Below are positions 8,322 to 17,914 of a stretch of DNA of 48,757 bases, piece after piece. Location of the stretch: positions 1-48,757 of the forward strand of contig USJW01000023.1 in assembly GCA_900555045.1 (NCBI GenBank), read 5' to 3'. The stretch is from an uncultured Clostridium sp. (lineage in GTDB: Bacteria > Bacillota > Clostridia > Lachnospirales > Lachnospiraceae). Below the pieces are notes generated by a model. That model did not search any database and was not told the DNA's origin. It saw only the letters and a list, made by a program, of their open reading frames with translations. A program made the translations under genes and the position numbers. Each line of letters begins with the position of its first letter. Within the stretch, counting starts at the first letter, position 1.

Positions 8322-8941
8322 TGAAGAACCGTAAATTGACTGCAAGGGAATCGATACTGCTTCTCGTTCTCAGCATTCTTCTGCTGGTGCTGTTCTATTA
8401 TTTTATTCTCTACCGCCCGGTAAATCTGGAGGTGGAGCGCTGCACCAACGAGCTGGTGCCTGTGGAGGAGAGTTTGGACCTCCAGATGATAAAGGCCACC
8501 AAGAAGAAAAAGATGTTGGACGAGCTGGAGAAGGCCCCGGAGAAGATCCAGGGGGAGATTCTTCCCTACAACAATATCAAGAGTGAGATCACCGATCTCT
8601 ACGATGCCCTGACCCCGGCGCTGGCGTACAGCTTAAGCTTCTCCGAGGCGGTGGCGTCCGGCGGAATCGTGAGAAGGGATATTTCCATATCCTTCCAGGC
8701 GGATTCTTACTTGAAGGTCCGCTCGATCTTAAAGCGGATGCATGACAGCCCGTACCGCTGTATCGTAAAGGATTTGTCGCTCTCGGCGGATCAGGCCAGA
8801 AGGGAGTCAAACGGCATGTCCGCGGCAGATCTGATCAACGTGAACGTGACGGTGACCTTCTACGAGACGCTGAACGGGGCGGAGAATACCAATGGGCTGG
8901 TGTTCGAGAAAAAGCAGTCGGAGACCAGCGCAGAAAAATAG
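8321..8941 (+). CDS. pilO: PilO-like assembly protein
   Basis: This 206-aa bitopic protein has a membrane helix at about residues 12-30 (SILLLVLSILLLVLFYYF). A coiled-coil segment rich in E/K follows (about 36-75), then a compact C-terminal domain. Topology, size and position after the PilN-like gene match PilO, the partner of PilN in the alignment subcomplex. Its ATG overlaps the stop of the upstream gene by one base. Sequence similarity to classical PilO cannot be shown by eye, so the call is largely contextual. Confidence 0.72.
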   Translation: MKNRKLTARESILLLVLSILLLVLFYYFILYRPVNLEVERCTNELVPVEESLDLQMIKATKKKKMLDELEKAPEKIQGEILPYNNIKSEITDLYDALTPALAYSLSFSEAVASGGIVRRDISISFQADSYLKVRSILKRMHDSPYRCIVKDLSLSADQARRESNGMSAADLINVNVTVTFYETLNGAENTNGLVFEKKQSETSAEK

Positions 8942-8959
8942 GAACAAGGAGTAACAGGA

Positions 8960-11900
8960 TTGAGCATGGGACGGCTTGGCGGCAGAAAAAACAGTAAGGG
9001 CGGCTACACATTGGCGGAGCTGTTGATCGTGGTTGGAATCATGGCGGTTCTGGCTGCGGTCTCCATTCCCGCTGTCATAAATGTGAGAAACTCGATGCGC
9101 CAGCGGGAGCTGGATGATCGGGCTCTGTCGATCTTTATCGCGGCCCAGAATCAGCTGTCCGGGCTGAGCCTGTGCGGGGAGATGCCGGTGCCTGGCGCCT
9201 TTGGCACCGGCGACTGCGCCATGGACGGATTTCCCGATCCCTCCGATTACAGGGAGGACCAGGGGGAGCGGCCGGATACATACGCCATCTGCGACGGAGA
9301 CTTACAGGTCCCATGGATGAGCGACACCGCGTTTTCCGGTGAGCTCATGAGAGCGGACGGCGGAAGCTATGTGATTGAGTACAACCGGAGCAATGCCCTG
9401 GTGTACGCGGTGTTTTACTGGGAGGAGAAGGGGGGCGCGTTCCAGAAAGACAGCCTTTTCTCCTACAGAGAAAATTTCAACCAGTACCACTCGTTGGACC
9501 TCAGGGGCGATGAAAACAAGGAGAACCGGAAGATTCCATCTGTGGGGTACTACGGCGGCGGAGCCGGTGTGGTGGCAGAGGGAAGGGAGGACCTGGAGTT
9601 TGAGGTCCGGCTAGAAAACGAGGAGGAGCTCCAGGTGGCCGTGTCCATGGCCCCGTCGTTTTGGGAGAGAACCGCCTACCAGATCACGGTCGAGTCCAAG
9701 ACAGACCCGGAACACTCCCAGGCGTACACCTACCGGCTTGAGGGGGAGAATCTGACGCTTCTCACACCCCAGGGGCAGCCCCAAAGCCGGGAGCTTTGGG
9801 AGGCGGTGCCTGCAACTGAGGACGGACGGTCGGAGTATGTGATCACGCTGGACAGCCTGCGGGGCGGACTGCACTTTGCGGATAATTTCCCGGGAATCGC
9901 TGCGGGGGATGACCTTCGGATATCGGTGGTCGGCTACAGCACCGGGGAAAACCAGCTCTACATCCCGCAGGTCCGCACGGTGGAGGCAAACAGCCTGTTC
10001 GCCGGACTCAGGGAGGGGGACGGAAGGGGAAATACCGTCTACATCGGGAACGGACGCCATCTGCAGAACCTCTCCTATGAGGTGTCGGGGCTTGGAAGAC
10101 GCCTGGTGGGCGAGGGCTTTCAGACGGAGGAGGCCTCTGCGTGGAGCCCGAGGCGCGCGCGGCTCACGGCGGATATCGACTGGACGGAAGCGGTCTATGA
10201 CACTGGAGAAACGAAGGCTTCCTGGGACGATGTGTGCACGGCCAGAGGAAGCGAGACGAACGTAAATTTTTACCCGATCAGCAATCCGCAGACCGGGTTA
10301 TTGGTGTTTGAGGGAAACAGGCATGTGATCCGAAATCTCTATGTATCCCGAAGCGCTGTTTTGGACTACGGCGGCCGAAGCTACGGCTATGCGGGCCTAT
10401 TCGGCTGGATGGAGGGCAGCGAGGCGGACGGGCAGGTGGTGATTCGGCAGGTGGATTTAGTGAACCCGGTGATCGCGCCCAGGAATGACCCGGAGGGGAT
10501 CACAGAGTCCTACGCGGGAGGCGTGGCCGGGTATCTGCAGGGCGCGCGTTTGGAACAGTGCCGGACCTACATCGACGGGCAGAGGGACGAGAATCTCTCC
10601 GACCGGTACAAAGCCTGCGGCGTGATTGCCCAGAGCAGCTATGCCGGGGGACTTGTGGGGCTTGGAGCGGATCTTAAGGCGAAGGAATCCTCTGCATCCA
10701 TCCAGGTCACCGCCGCGGGGGCGGCCGGAGGGGTTGCGGGGAAGCTGACGGGAAAAAGTGTGGCCGAGCTCTGCTATTCCGGCGGGCATACGGAGAAAGG
10801 CGCCTATTCCCGGGAGCTGCCCAACGTGTCAGGGAGACAGGCGGCAGGGGGCTTTGCGGGCGTGCTGGAGGGAAATGTCTTCGTGACAAAGTCGTTCTCC
10901 ACCTGCTCCGTGTGGGGCCCGGCCTGCGGGGCGTTTCTTGGCAGGGCGGACCTGGCGTCCCCATCCACCCAGATTACGCTCACATACGGCCTTGGAGCTG
11001 CATTTGCCCAGGGCGGGGCGGAGGAAAATCAGACGGGCTGCGGCCAGACGGAGGCGCTCCTGGAGCAGGGGGCCGGAAGCCTGGACCGGCTGGGCACCCA
11101 CCCCTACGATGAACTCTACCGGGCGAATGCGACGGCGTTCTACCCATTCCCCTCATGGCTGAAATCCTACTATGGGGACTGGGTGGGGGCCAGCATGACC
11201 GGCTTAGTCTATTATGAGCGCTACCAATTGGATACGGATCCGGGCGGGGAGGAGTACGGCTTCTGGTCCCCCGGCGCGGACGGTTATAACACGCTGCGGG
11301 ACGATGTGCCGGTGCGCAGCGACGGCTACGGCTATCTCGGAGGCACCGGACAGAGCGTCATCAAAATACCGGGGTACACGGCGCAGAGCGATGGGCTTAC
11401 CTGTATCACCGTGTCATCCGCAGGCATGACGCAGTACCTCTATGTGTTCCCGTGGGAGAATGTGATCCACAGGCCCTACCCGGATTTCAACGGCGGGAAC
11501 GATGACAGGGCGTTTTACGATGCGCTGAAGCTGGACATCGACGGGACGCCGCTGACCTTTTATTACAATCCCCATTTTGCCCAGGCAATCGCGCTGACGG
11601 GGGAGGAGGCAAAAACAGCACCGGAATCTGCGGTTTTGCGCACGGCGAGGCAGCTCTACGAGCTGGGGTGCGCCTCCCATGACGGACGAAAAGGGAATGA
11701 GGCCTACTGGAGCGCCGGCTGGAAATACGTGCAGAAGCGGGATATTGACTGCCTCGCTTACGACCTGAGCACTTATTCAGGGGAGGAGATTTACCGGGGT
11801 AAGGACGCGCAGTTTGTGCAGGGAATCATCGGCGACGGGGCGGTGGGAGAGTTCTACCGGACTTATGACGGGGAGGGCCACAGCATCGCCGGTCTGCGGA

Positions 11901-14900
11901 TCGAGCGCCAGGCGGGGAGCGCGGCGCTGTTCGGCACCCTCGGCACGGACTGGCTGTACGGGACCGGCTCTGTCCAGAACTTGAAGCTGGTGCGGCCGGT
12001 TATGACGGCCTGGCAGGGCAGCGGAAACGCCGATGCGGCCGGGTTGGCGATAAAAAATCTTGGAACCATCAAAAATGTCTCCGTCGTGAGCCCGAAGATC
12101 TACGCTGTCTCCGGGGCTGCAGCCGGTCTTGCGGTGTACAATCAGGGCAAGGGGGAGATAAGCGGCTGTTACGTGATGCCGGAGCAGCCCGGAAAAGAGG
12201 GGGAACCCGACCGGTACCGCCATATTTACGGGGACGGCCAGCAGGTTCTGGTGAACAACTACACCAATGCGCTCATCACATCCCCCATCGCGGCCGCGGG
12301 CCTTGTCTACGCCAACAGCGCCGACATCTCACAGTGCGGCGCCTCGTGCGCGGTGACGAACGGCAGCTACGAGGAGGCGGGGGGAAGGGTTGAGCACGGT
12401 CTCGGCGGGATTGCGGCCGGGTTTGTCAATCAAAACAGCGGGAGCATCCGGCAGTCCTACGCAAACTGCTATACAGCCGGATGGATGGCGGCGGGCTTTG
12501 TGAATACCACATCCACGGAGATCAGCAGCTGCTATGCCCTGCGCCGCGTGACGAGTGTGACAAGCGGCGGCTACGCGGCCGGTTTTGCCGGGGAGACCAG
12601 CTACGGCGCGATCCGGGACAGCTATGCCGCGGTGAGTCTCGGGTACAGCCGGGATTACCATATCGACAGTGGGCGAATTTTTTACGACGACTGCGTGTAC
12701 ACGGGCGCACCGTCGATTCTCTACCCGTTCACTAACAATTACACCGGCAAAAACTGCTATTTCATGGGCTGGTCTGAGAACTATGTGAAGAAAAATGCGC
12801 AGTTCTTTGGCGAGGAGGTCACCTACCGCCAGCTGAGGGACGGCCTCGCCATCGACGGGCTTTCCAAGGCGCGCCCGGACGGGGAGGACACGGAGGCCTA
12901 CAGCCGTCTCATCGCGCCCATCTACCCATTCCCCAAGGCAGCGGGACTGACGCAGTACGGGGATTGGCCCAGTTACGAGTATGTGGGGGCTGAGATGGCG
13001 TACTTTGAGATTTATAAGGAGGGGAGCGCCTACACAGTGGGCCTTTACAACGAAAGCCTGAATCTGAACACGCTGAGGGATGACAAGCCGATCTTTCTGG
13101 ACGGGTATGGGCTTCTGTTTAACCAGGAATATATTGATATGGACGACATCAATATTCAAAACCTGATCCAGAACGGCAGCTCCAACAAGAAGGCGTATCT
13201 GGCGTGGGAGGATAATAAAGGCGGGGACAATACCACGGTGAGCGCCACAAATTACCTCAAATCGGTGTTCAACCTGAAGGACAACAGCGGAACGGTTTTC
13301 TCGGAGAAGGGCTTTACAGGAAGCATCTCCTACTACAGAACCGACTCGGACGGCTCCAGGGCATTTGAGGAGGACCGCACGTACGGCGACCAGCCCATTG
13401 AGCTTAAGGTGGGGGAGCGCGAGGGGAAATTCTATTTCCGCATCCTGCCGCCGGCAGCGGTCGTGACCAACGCCTATGTGGAGGACGGCAGCGTATACCA
13501 GCCCATCAACATCTACGTGGAGAGCAGCTACAGGGATGAGGGCGGGGGTCAGGGCGCGGGGGATAAGGTGGAGAAGAGCAGAACCTTCTATTACTGCCCG
13601 CACTTCGCAAAATCCGCCATCGGCGTCGGGGAGCGGCCAGAGGAGCCGAAGGAGCTGATCATTCGCACCCTGCGGCAGCTGTGCACTCTGGGATTCGAGA
13701 ACAATTGTCCGGACAACGGAATCAGCAATTACTACAGCCGCACATTCCGGCAGGAACAAAACATCCCGCTGGGCAGTGGCAGTGAGTACGCGTACTTTTA
13801 TTCGGACAGCGCGCCCATGAACCAGACGGGCGGCAGGGACAGGCAAAATTACAGGTGGTTCAACAGCACCATCGGGAGCAAGGGACATCCGTTTACCGGG
13901 ACCTACCGGGGGGACGGGTACCAGATTTCCGGGCTCGGAGCCTGGAAGGATGGCAGCAAGGTCCGGGACTTCCCGGGATTTTCGTCCCTGAAAAAATTGA
14001 ATGAGGACACCTCCCTGTTTGGCTTTTTGGAGGGGCGGGTGGAGAACCTGGTGATCGCGGATTCTGAGATATTCGGCGGTACGGGCGTCCTCTGCGCGAA
14101 CGCCGACGGGGCGGAAATAGAGGGAGTGATCATCTCAAATGCCGAGCTGAAAGCCAGCGCGGGGCCGGCGGGGCTTTTGGCCGGGGAGAGCAAGGGCAAT
14201 ACCAGGATAATCGGCTGCCGGATTGAGAAATCGGGCGTCTATGCGCCGGCGGTCAGCTGGGTGGGCGGCGCGATTGGAAAGCTGTACGGTGGGTCCGTGC
14301 AGGACCTGACCTTCTCCGGCGGTCTGTCCGTGGAGGGACTGCGGGCAGTGGGCGGCGTGTGCGGCCAGATCCTCTCGTCGGAGGACGTATCCCTTGGCGG
14401 GATTGCCATGGAGGGGGCGGCGGATATCCGCCAGTCATTGGCCGACTACAGCAGTGGGGCCAACCGCCAGATGTACAACGCGGCCGGGCTCATTGCCGGG
14501 CTGTGTGAGGTCAACCATCCGGTCACTATGGATGGACTTGTGTTGACCGGGTATGTCCCGGGAAGCGAAGGCAGCGCGGTGGGACAGACGGATCTTCTGA
14601 CTGTCAAAAACGGCGCGGACTGCTACTCCTATGTGGGCGGCCTGCTGGTGGGCTCCATGTTCCAGACGGCGGGCACGAGCGGCAACCGGCTGATTGTGGG
14701 CGATGTGAAAACCGCCAACTGCCGGCTCCTGACAGACACAGAGTGCCATGTGGGGGAGACGCCGGTCTGCTATTACGGCTGTATTGCCGGAAACATAAAG
14801 AGTGTGGATATAAAACCTGTATCCGAGCAGTCCGTTTGGGATTTCAGCGGCTGCCGGATCGAGGTAGTGTCCGAGCGGCTGGGGAAGGACTCTGCTGTGG

Positions 14901-16741
14901 CGGGGCTGACCGGTCGGTTTGCCGAGGCCGGAACCATGGAATTGCCCGGCCGGGTGCTGCTGCCGGATATGCTCGTTAAATCCCCGGACCGGTCGGTTCC
15001 GGTGGGAGGAATTTTGGGGAGCGCGGCGAAGTGCGTCACGGTGACCTCCGCGGCCGGAAACGGAAGCGAAGTGTGTCTTGGAAACATGACGGTGGAGGGC
15101 TGTCAGAATGCAGGCGGCCTGACCGCGGTCCTGACGGACAACACGGTCTTTCGCGGGATCGGGCTAACCGGGCGTGACGGCGGCTCCGGGATCCGTAGCG
15201 ACGGCAACGTTGGGGCCGTGGCGGGCAGTATAAAGACCTCAAAGCCGGTGGAGAACCTGTCGGCGCGGGGGCTTGCGGTCATCGGATTTTGGCCTGCAGC
15301 GGGCGCTCAGACAGAGGCGGCAGTTGGCGGCTTTGCGGGGCTTTTGGAGTCCGGAGCCGTGAAGAACTGTTTTGCGGATGTGACGGTCTCAGGAGGCAAA
15401 AGTGCGCCGGCTGGCGGCTTTGTGGGCAGAATCGACGGCGGAAATATCAGCCGGTGTTACGCCTCCGGAACTGTGACCGGGCGCGCACAGACCGGCGGGT
15501 TCTTCGGAGCGATTATAAAGGGCGGGGCGGTGAAGTCCTGCTATGCAACCGGGGATGTGTTTTATGATGAAGATGCGGCGCAGGCGGAGGCAGGCGCGGC
15601 AGGGACAGACGCGGCGGAGGTTGGTGTGACACTACCGTCGTGGCTCGGCGGGTTTGGTGGGGAGCTTCGGGCTTCCTCGGGCAGCGTTGACGAGTGCTAT
15701 TCGCTGGGGCGCGTGCCGGAGAACCTCATGGAGCCGGTCAAAGCGGGCGGTTTTCTCGGCTCGGCGAGCGGGCCGGACATCCGGTTTGAGGAGGTGGATC
15801 CGATGCTGTGTTCTCTGATCGATATCATGAAGCGCGCGGAGGTCCACAACCGGCCGGTGAACCAGAACGGTACCATGATCTGGGATATGGCCGGGCGGCC
15901 GCAGATGGATTCCTCCACCGTGGGAGTCTTTGACTCGGCGGGAAATTCGGCCCTGGTCTACAATATTTTAGGTTACCCCTATTACCCTAATGCGTTAAAA
16001 CGGGGGATCGAGGGCTCGGCAGCGCGGGCCAGCGCCCAGGTGATGCGTGAGGCCTATGACAATGTTTTTTCCGGCGAAGGCGCGCTGCTTGACCCTGAGA
16101 GCAGGCCGGACTACGCGGAGAACCCTGATTATGAGGCGGGCGCCCACAACAGCTACTATGAGAATGTTTACAGGAAATCGCAGGAGCTGGGGGTTATGAC
16201 GCTCTGGAGAATGGACAGCGAGTACATTTACTGGATCAATGAGCGGGACGTGAGGGAGGGAAGCTTCACAGCATTCCGTGCGCCTCTCAAAAAGTACGAG
16301 CGCGCGGCTTCACCTGGGGAACGCCGGGGGCTGATCGAGGTCAATCCCAGCCAGCAGGTGGTCTCCTTTGGCAGCTCCTACTCCACGACCTACTATGTGT
16401 TAAACACGACCGCGACGGGCTGGAGCGGTTTTCACACGAAAAACTGCTATTTCCTGCGGGAGGACGGCAGTGTACCCGGATTTGCGGCGTACAACGCGGC
16501 CTTCCCGGCGGCCTCAGGCTCGATCGAGGGCTGGAGTGTGGGGCAGTTTGAGCAGGAGATGCAGCTGGAAGCGGCCGGATCTGGGGGCGCCAGGCTGACA
16601 GAGATGGTCCCGGCTCCAGAAAATACCGGTTATGAGTATCTGAATTATCCCTACCCGATGCTCTATGGCGTCGGCGCGGGTGAAAACGGCCTCTCCCACA
16701 CCGGGGGCTGGCCGGAGGAGTATCATCCGATCTTGAAATAG
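8960..16741 (+). CDS. Giant prepilin-like protein with GLUG-type repeat modules (2593 aa), putative pilus-tip adhesin
   Basis: The N-terminus carries a type IV prepilin signal: a basic leader ending in KGG, then YTLAELLIVVGIMAVLAAVS, with Gly -1, Tyr +1 and Glu +5. About 2550 residues of extracellular sequence follow. Three long modules start with a (R)xxRQL-like motif near residues 366, 894 and 1569, contain many GGxAG / AGLxG turns alternating with short strands and CY(A/S) motifs, and end with YPFP or YPYYP near 728, 1322 and 2339. A last YPYP lies near 2563. The linkers between modules share NTLRDD.P...DGYG and FYY.PHFA motifs. This resembles GLUG-type beta-helical surface proteins. No LPXTG or other anchor is seen. 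The TTG start at 8960 has AAGGAG 8 bases upstream; ATG at 8966 is the alternative. It lies between pilO and the minor pilins, where a tip adhesin would fit. Function is inferred. Confidence 0.85.
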   Translation: MSMGRLGGRKNSKGGYTLAELLIVVGIMAVLAAVSIPAVINVRNSMRQRELDDRALSIFIAAQNQLSGLSLCGEMPVPGAFGTGDCAMDGFPDPSDYREDQGERPDTYAICDGDLQVPWMSDTAFSGELMRADGGSYVIEYNRSNALVYAVFYWEEKGGAFQKDSLFSYRENFNQYHSLDLRGDENKENRKIPSVGYYGGGAGVVAEGREDLEFEVRLENEEELQVAVSMAPSFWERTAYQITVESKTDPEHSQAYTYRLEGENLTLLTPQGQPQSRELWEAVPATEDGRSEYVITLDSLRGGLHFADNFPGIAAGDDLRISVVGYSTGENQLYIPQVRTVEANSLFAGLREGDGRGNTVYIGNGRHLQNLSYEVSGLGRRLVGEGFQTEEASAWSPRRARLTADIDWTEAVYDTGETKASWDDVCTARGSETNVNFYPISNPQTGLLVFEGNRHVIRNLYVSRSAVLDYGGRSYGYAGLFGWMEGSEADGQVVIRQVDLVNPVIAPRNDPEGITESYAGGVAGYLQGARLEQCRTYIDGQRDENLSDRYKACGVIAQSSYAGGLVGLGADLKAKESSASIQVTAAGAAGGVAGKLTGKSVAELCYSGGHTEKGAYSRELPNVSGRQAAGGFAGVLEGNVFVTKSFSTCSVWGPACGAFLGRADLASPSTQITLTYGLGAAFAQGGAEENQTGCGQTEALLEQGAGSLDRLGTHPYDELYRANATAFYPFPSWLKSYYGDWVGASMTGLVYYERYQLDTDPGGEEYGFWSPGADGYNTLRDDVPVRSDGYGYLGGTGQSVIKIPGYTAQSDGLTCITVSSAGMTQYLYVFPWENVIHRPYPDFNGGNDDRAFYDALKLDIDGTPLTFYYNPHFAQAIALTGEEAKTAPESAVLRTARQLYELGCASHDGRKGNEAYWSAGWKYVQKRDIDCLAYDLSTYSGEEIYRGKDAQFVQGIIGDGAVGEFYRTYDGEGHSIAGLRIERQAGSAALFGTLGTDWLYGTGSVQNLKLVRPVMTAWQGSGNADAAGLAIKNLGTIKNVSVVSPKIYAVSGAAAGLAVYNQGKGEISGCYVMPEQPGKEGEPDRYRHIYGDGQQVLVNNYTNALITSPIAAAGLVYANSADISQCGASCAVTNGSYEEAGGRVEHGLGGIAAGFVNQNSGSIRQSYANCYTAGWMAAGFVNTTSTEISSCYALRRVTSVTSGGYAAGFAGETSYGAIRDSYAAVSLGYSRDYHIDSGRIFYDDCVYTGAPSILYPFTNNYTGKNCYFMGWSENYVKKNAQFFGEEVTYRQLRDGLAIDGLSKARPDGEDTEAYSRLIAPIYPFPKAAGLTQYGDWPSYEYVGAEMAYFEIYKEGSAYTVGLYNESLNLNTLRDDKPIFLDGYGLLFNQEYIDMDDINIQNLIQNGSSNKKAYLAWEDNKGGDNTTVSATNYLKSVFNLKDNSGTVFSEKGFTGSISYYRTDSDGSRAFEEDRTYGDQPIELKVGEREGKFYFRILPPAAVVTNAYVEDGSVYQPINIYVESSYRDEGGGQGAGDKVEKSRTFYYCPHFAKSAIGVGERPEEPKELIIRTLRQLCTLGFENNCPDNGISNYYSRTFRQEQNIPLGSGSEYAYFYSDSAPMNQTGGRDRQNYRWFNSTIGSKGHPFTGTYRGDGYQISGLGAWKDGSKVRDFPGFSSLKKLNEDTSLFGFLEGRVENLVIADSEIFGGTGVLCANADGAEIEGVIISNAELKASAGPAGLLAGESKGNTRIIGCRIEKSGVYAPAVSWVGGAIGKLYGGSVQDLTFSGGLSVEGLRAVGGVCGQILSSEDVSLGGIAMEGAADIRQSLADYSSGANRQMYNAAGLIAGLCEVNHPVTMDGLVLTGYVPGSEGSAVGQTDLLTVKNGADCYSYVGGLLVGSMFQTAGTSGNRLIVGDVKTANCRLLTDTECHVGETPVCYYGCIAGNIKSVDIKPVSEQSVWDFSGCRIEVVSERLGKDSAVAGLTGRFAEAGTMELPGRVLLPDMLVKSPDRSVPVGGILGSAAKCVTVTSAAGNGSEVCLGNMTVEGCQNAGGLTAVLTDNTVFRGIGLTGRDGGSGIRSDGNVGAVAGSIKTSKPVENLSARGLAVIGFWPAAGAQTEAAVGGFAGLLESGAVKNCFADVTVSGGKSAPAGGFVGRIDGGNISRCYASGTVTGRAQTGGFFGAIIKGGAVKSCYATGDVFYDEDAAQAEAGAAGTDAAEVGVTLPSWLGGFGGELRASSGSVDECYSLGRVPENLMEPVKAGGFLGSASGPDIRFEEVDPMLCSLIDIMKRAEVHNRPVNQNGTMIWDMAGRPQMDSSTVGVFDSAGNSALVYNILGYPYYPNALKRGIEGSAARASAQVMREAYDNVFSGEGALLDPESRPDYAENPDYEAGAHNSYYENVYRKSQELGVMTLWRMDSEYIYWINERDVREGSFTAFRAPLKKYERAASPGERRGLIEVNPSQQVVSFGSSYSTTYYVLNTTATGWSGFHTKNCYFLREDGSVPGFAAYNAAFPAASGSIEGWSVGQFEQEMQLEAAGSGGARLTEMVPAPENTGYEYLNYPYPMLYGVGAGENGLSHTGGWPEEYHPILK

Positions 16742-16772
16742 GAATTTGTGGGCGGAAAGGAGGTGCCTTCGC

Positions 16773-17597
16773 GTGCGGAACAGAAGAATAATGAATAAGC
16801 TGCGGGCGACAAGAGGCGCCTCCCTGGCGATCGCCCTGGTCTATTTTCTGATCTGTGCCACCGTAGGCTCGGTGGTGTTGGCGGCAGCAATGGCGAATCT
16901 CAGCCATGTGAAGACGGAGAAGATCAACGAGGGCAGTTACCTGGCGGTGATGTCCGCCGGGACGGCCTTAAAAGAGCGGCTCAAAGGGGCGGCGGGGGAG
17001 TGGGCCGTGGATCACGGCTCCCAGGAAAGCCCCGCGGACGCTGAGGAGCGGATGGCCTTTAAGGAGGCGCTGCTGCCGGAGATTGACGAGAGAAGCACCT
17101 CCGGCGCCCTGGACCGGGCGTTCTACCGGGTGTATTTGAGATGCCTGAAGGAGGGAGACCGATTAAGCGTCCCGGCCCAGAAGGCGGACAAGGAGAATCT
17201 GGGGGAGGAATTTTCCCTGACCTTTGCGCTTCACGAGGACGGGGAGGAGAAGACGGTGCCGCCGGTAAAAGCCGACATCCGTCTCACGCCGGACTATGTG
17301 GTGATGGACAGCGCGGGCGCGCAGCAGCTGCAGGTGCGGCTGGCGGCGTCTCTCGCCATCGACAGCGAGGATGGGGGAGGGCAGTACTTCTTAAATATGA
17401 GCTGCAACGGCGTGGTCTATTACACGCTGGACGAGACGGTCACGGAGGTGGAGGGAGAGAAGGATCCCGAGACGGGGGAGAACTTATCGGAGCCCAAGTA
17501 CATTTACGAGTATGAATCCAGGGCTGTGATCTCCTCGGACCGGCCGGTGTTCTCCGGGAGACAGAGCGCGTTTGGGGCGGGAGGTGAGGCGGAGTGA
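16773..17597 (+). CDS. PilX/GspK-like minor pilin, putative
   Basis: This 274-aa protein has an N-terminal basic stretch, then RGASLAIALVYFLICATVGS, a membrane helix like that of PilX or GspK minor pilins. If cleaved after Gly, position +5 is Ile rather than Glu. GspK-type tip subunits also lack Glu5. The remaining roughly 230 residues are extracellular and unrecognised. The GTG at 16773 has AAAGGAGG 9 bases upstream and is preferred to the ORF's first ATG at 16746, which precedes the ribosome site. The stop overlaps the next start by four bases (GTGA), indicating translational coupling within the minor-pilin block. Confidence 0.7.
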   Translation: MRNRRIMNKLRATRGASLAIALVYFLICATVGSVVLAAAMANLSHVKTEKINEGSYLAVMSAGTALKERLKGAAGEWAVDHGSQESPADAEERMAFKEALLPEIDERSTSGALDRAFYRVYLRCLKEGDRLSVPAQKADKENLGEEFSLTFALHEDGEEKTVPPVKADIRLTPDYVVMDSAGAQQLQVRLAASLAIDSEDGGGQYFLNMSCNGVVYYTLDETVTEVEGEKDPETGENLSEPKYIYEYESRAVISSDRPVFSGRQSAFGAGGEAE

Positions 17598-17914
17598 ACA
17601 AGCTTAAGAGCAAAAAGGGTGAGACGCTGGCCGAGGTGCTGGTGGCGGTCCTGATTGTGGCCGTCTCCACTTCCCTGTTTCTGGGAATGGTGTCTGCGGC
17701 CTCCCACATCAACCGCCGCACCGAGGCTGCGGACAACCTCTTTTACAGCGCGCTGTCCCTTTTGGAGTGCTTTGAGGCGGATGACGTTTCGGTGAGCGCG
17801 CGGTCGGGAAAGCTGAGCGTGGAACGGGCGGACGGATTGGAGTGGTTCCAGGTGGAGGTGTATGCCGGCGACGACATGATCTCCTACCGGATCAGCGGGG
17901 AGGGGGAGGAATGA
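17594..17914 (+). CDS. PilV/GspI-like minor pilin
   Basis: This small (106 aa) prepilin has leader MNKLKSKKG, then ETLAEVLVAVLIVAVSTSLF, a hydrophobic helix with Glu at +5. Glu also occupies +1, which is unusual for a prepilin because Phe is the common residue. Size and the EVLVA motif resemble the GspI/PilV family of initiating minor pilins. The GTG start overlaps the upstream stop by four bases. The next gene's ATG overlaps its own stop by four bases (ATGA). Confidence 0.75.
   Translation: MNKLKSKKGETLAEVLVAVLIVAVSTSLFLGMVSAASHINRRTEAADNLFYSALSLLECFEADDVSVSARSGKLSVERADGLEWFQVEVYAGDDMISYRISGEGEE

Noticed and set aside
12329..13888. 519-codon open frame on the minus strand within the giant prepilin gene
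   Set aside because: It lies wholly antisense to a gene with a clear prepilin signal and repeat motifs, has no convincing ribosome site, and its translation looks like the low-complexity V/H/R/L-rich shadow usual for GC-rich genes.
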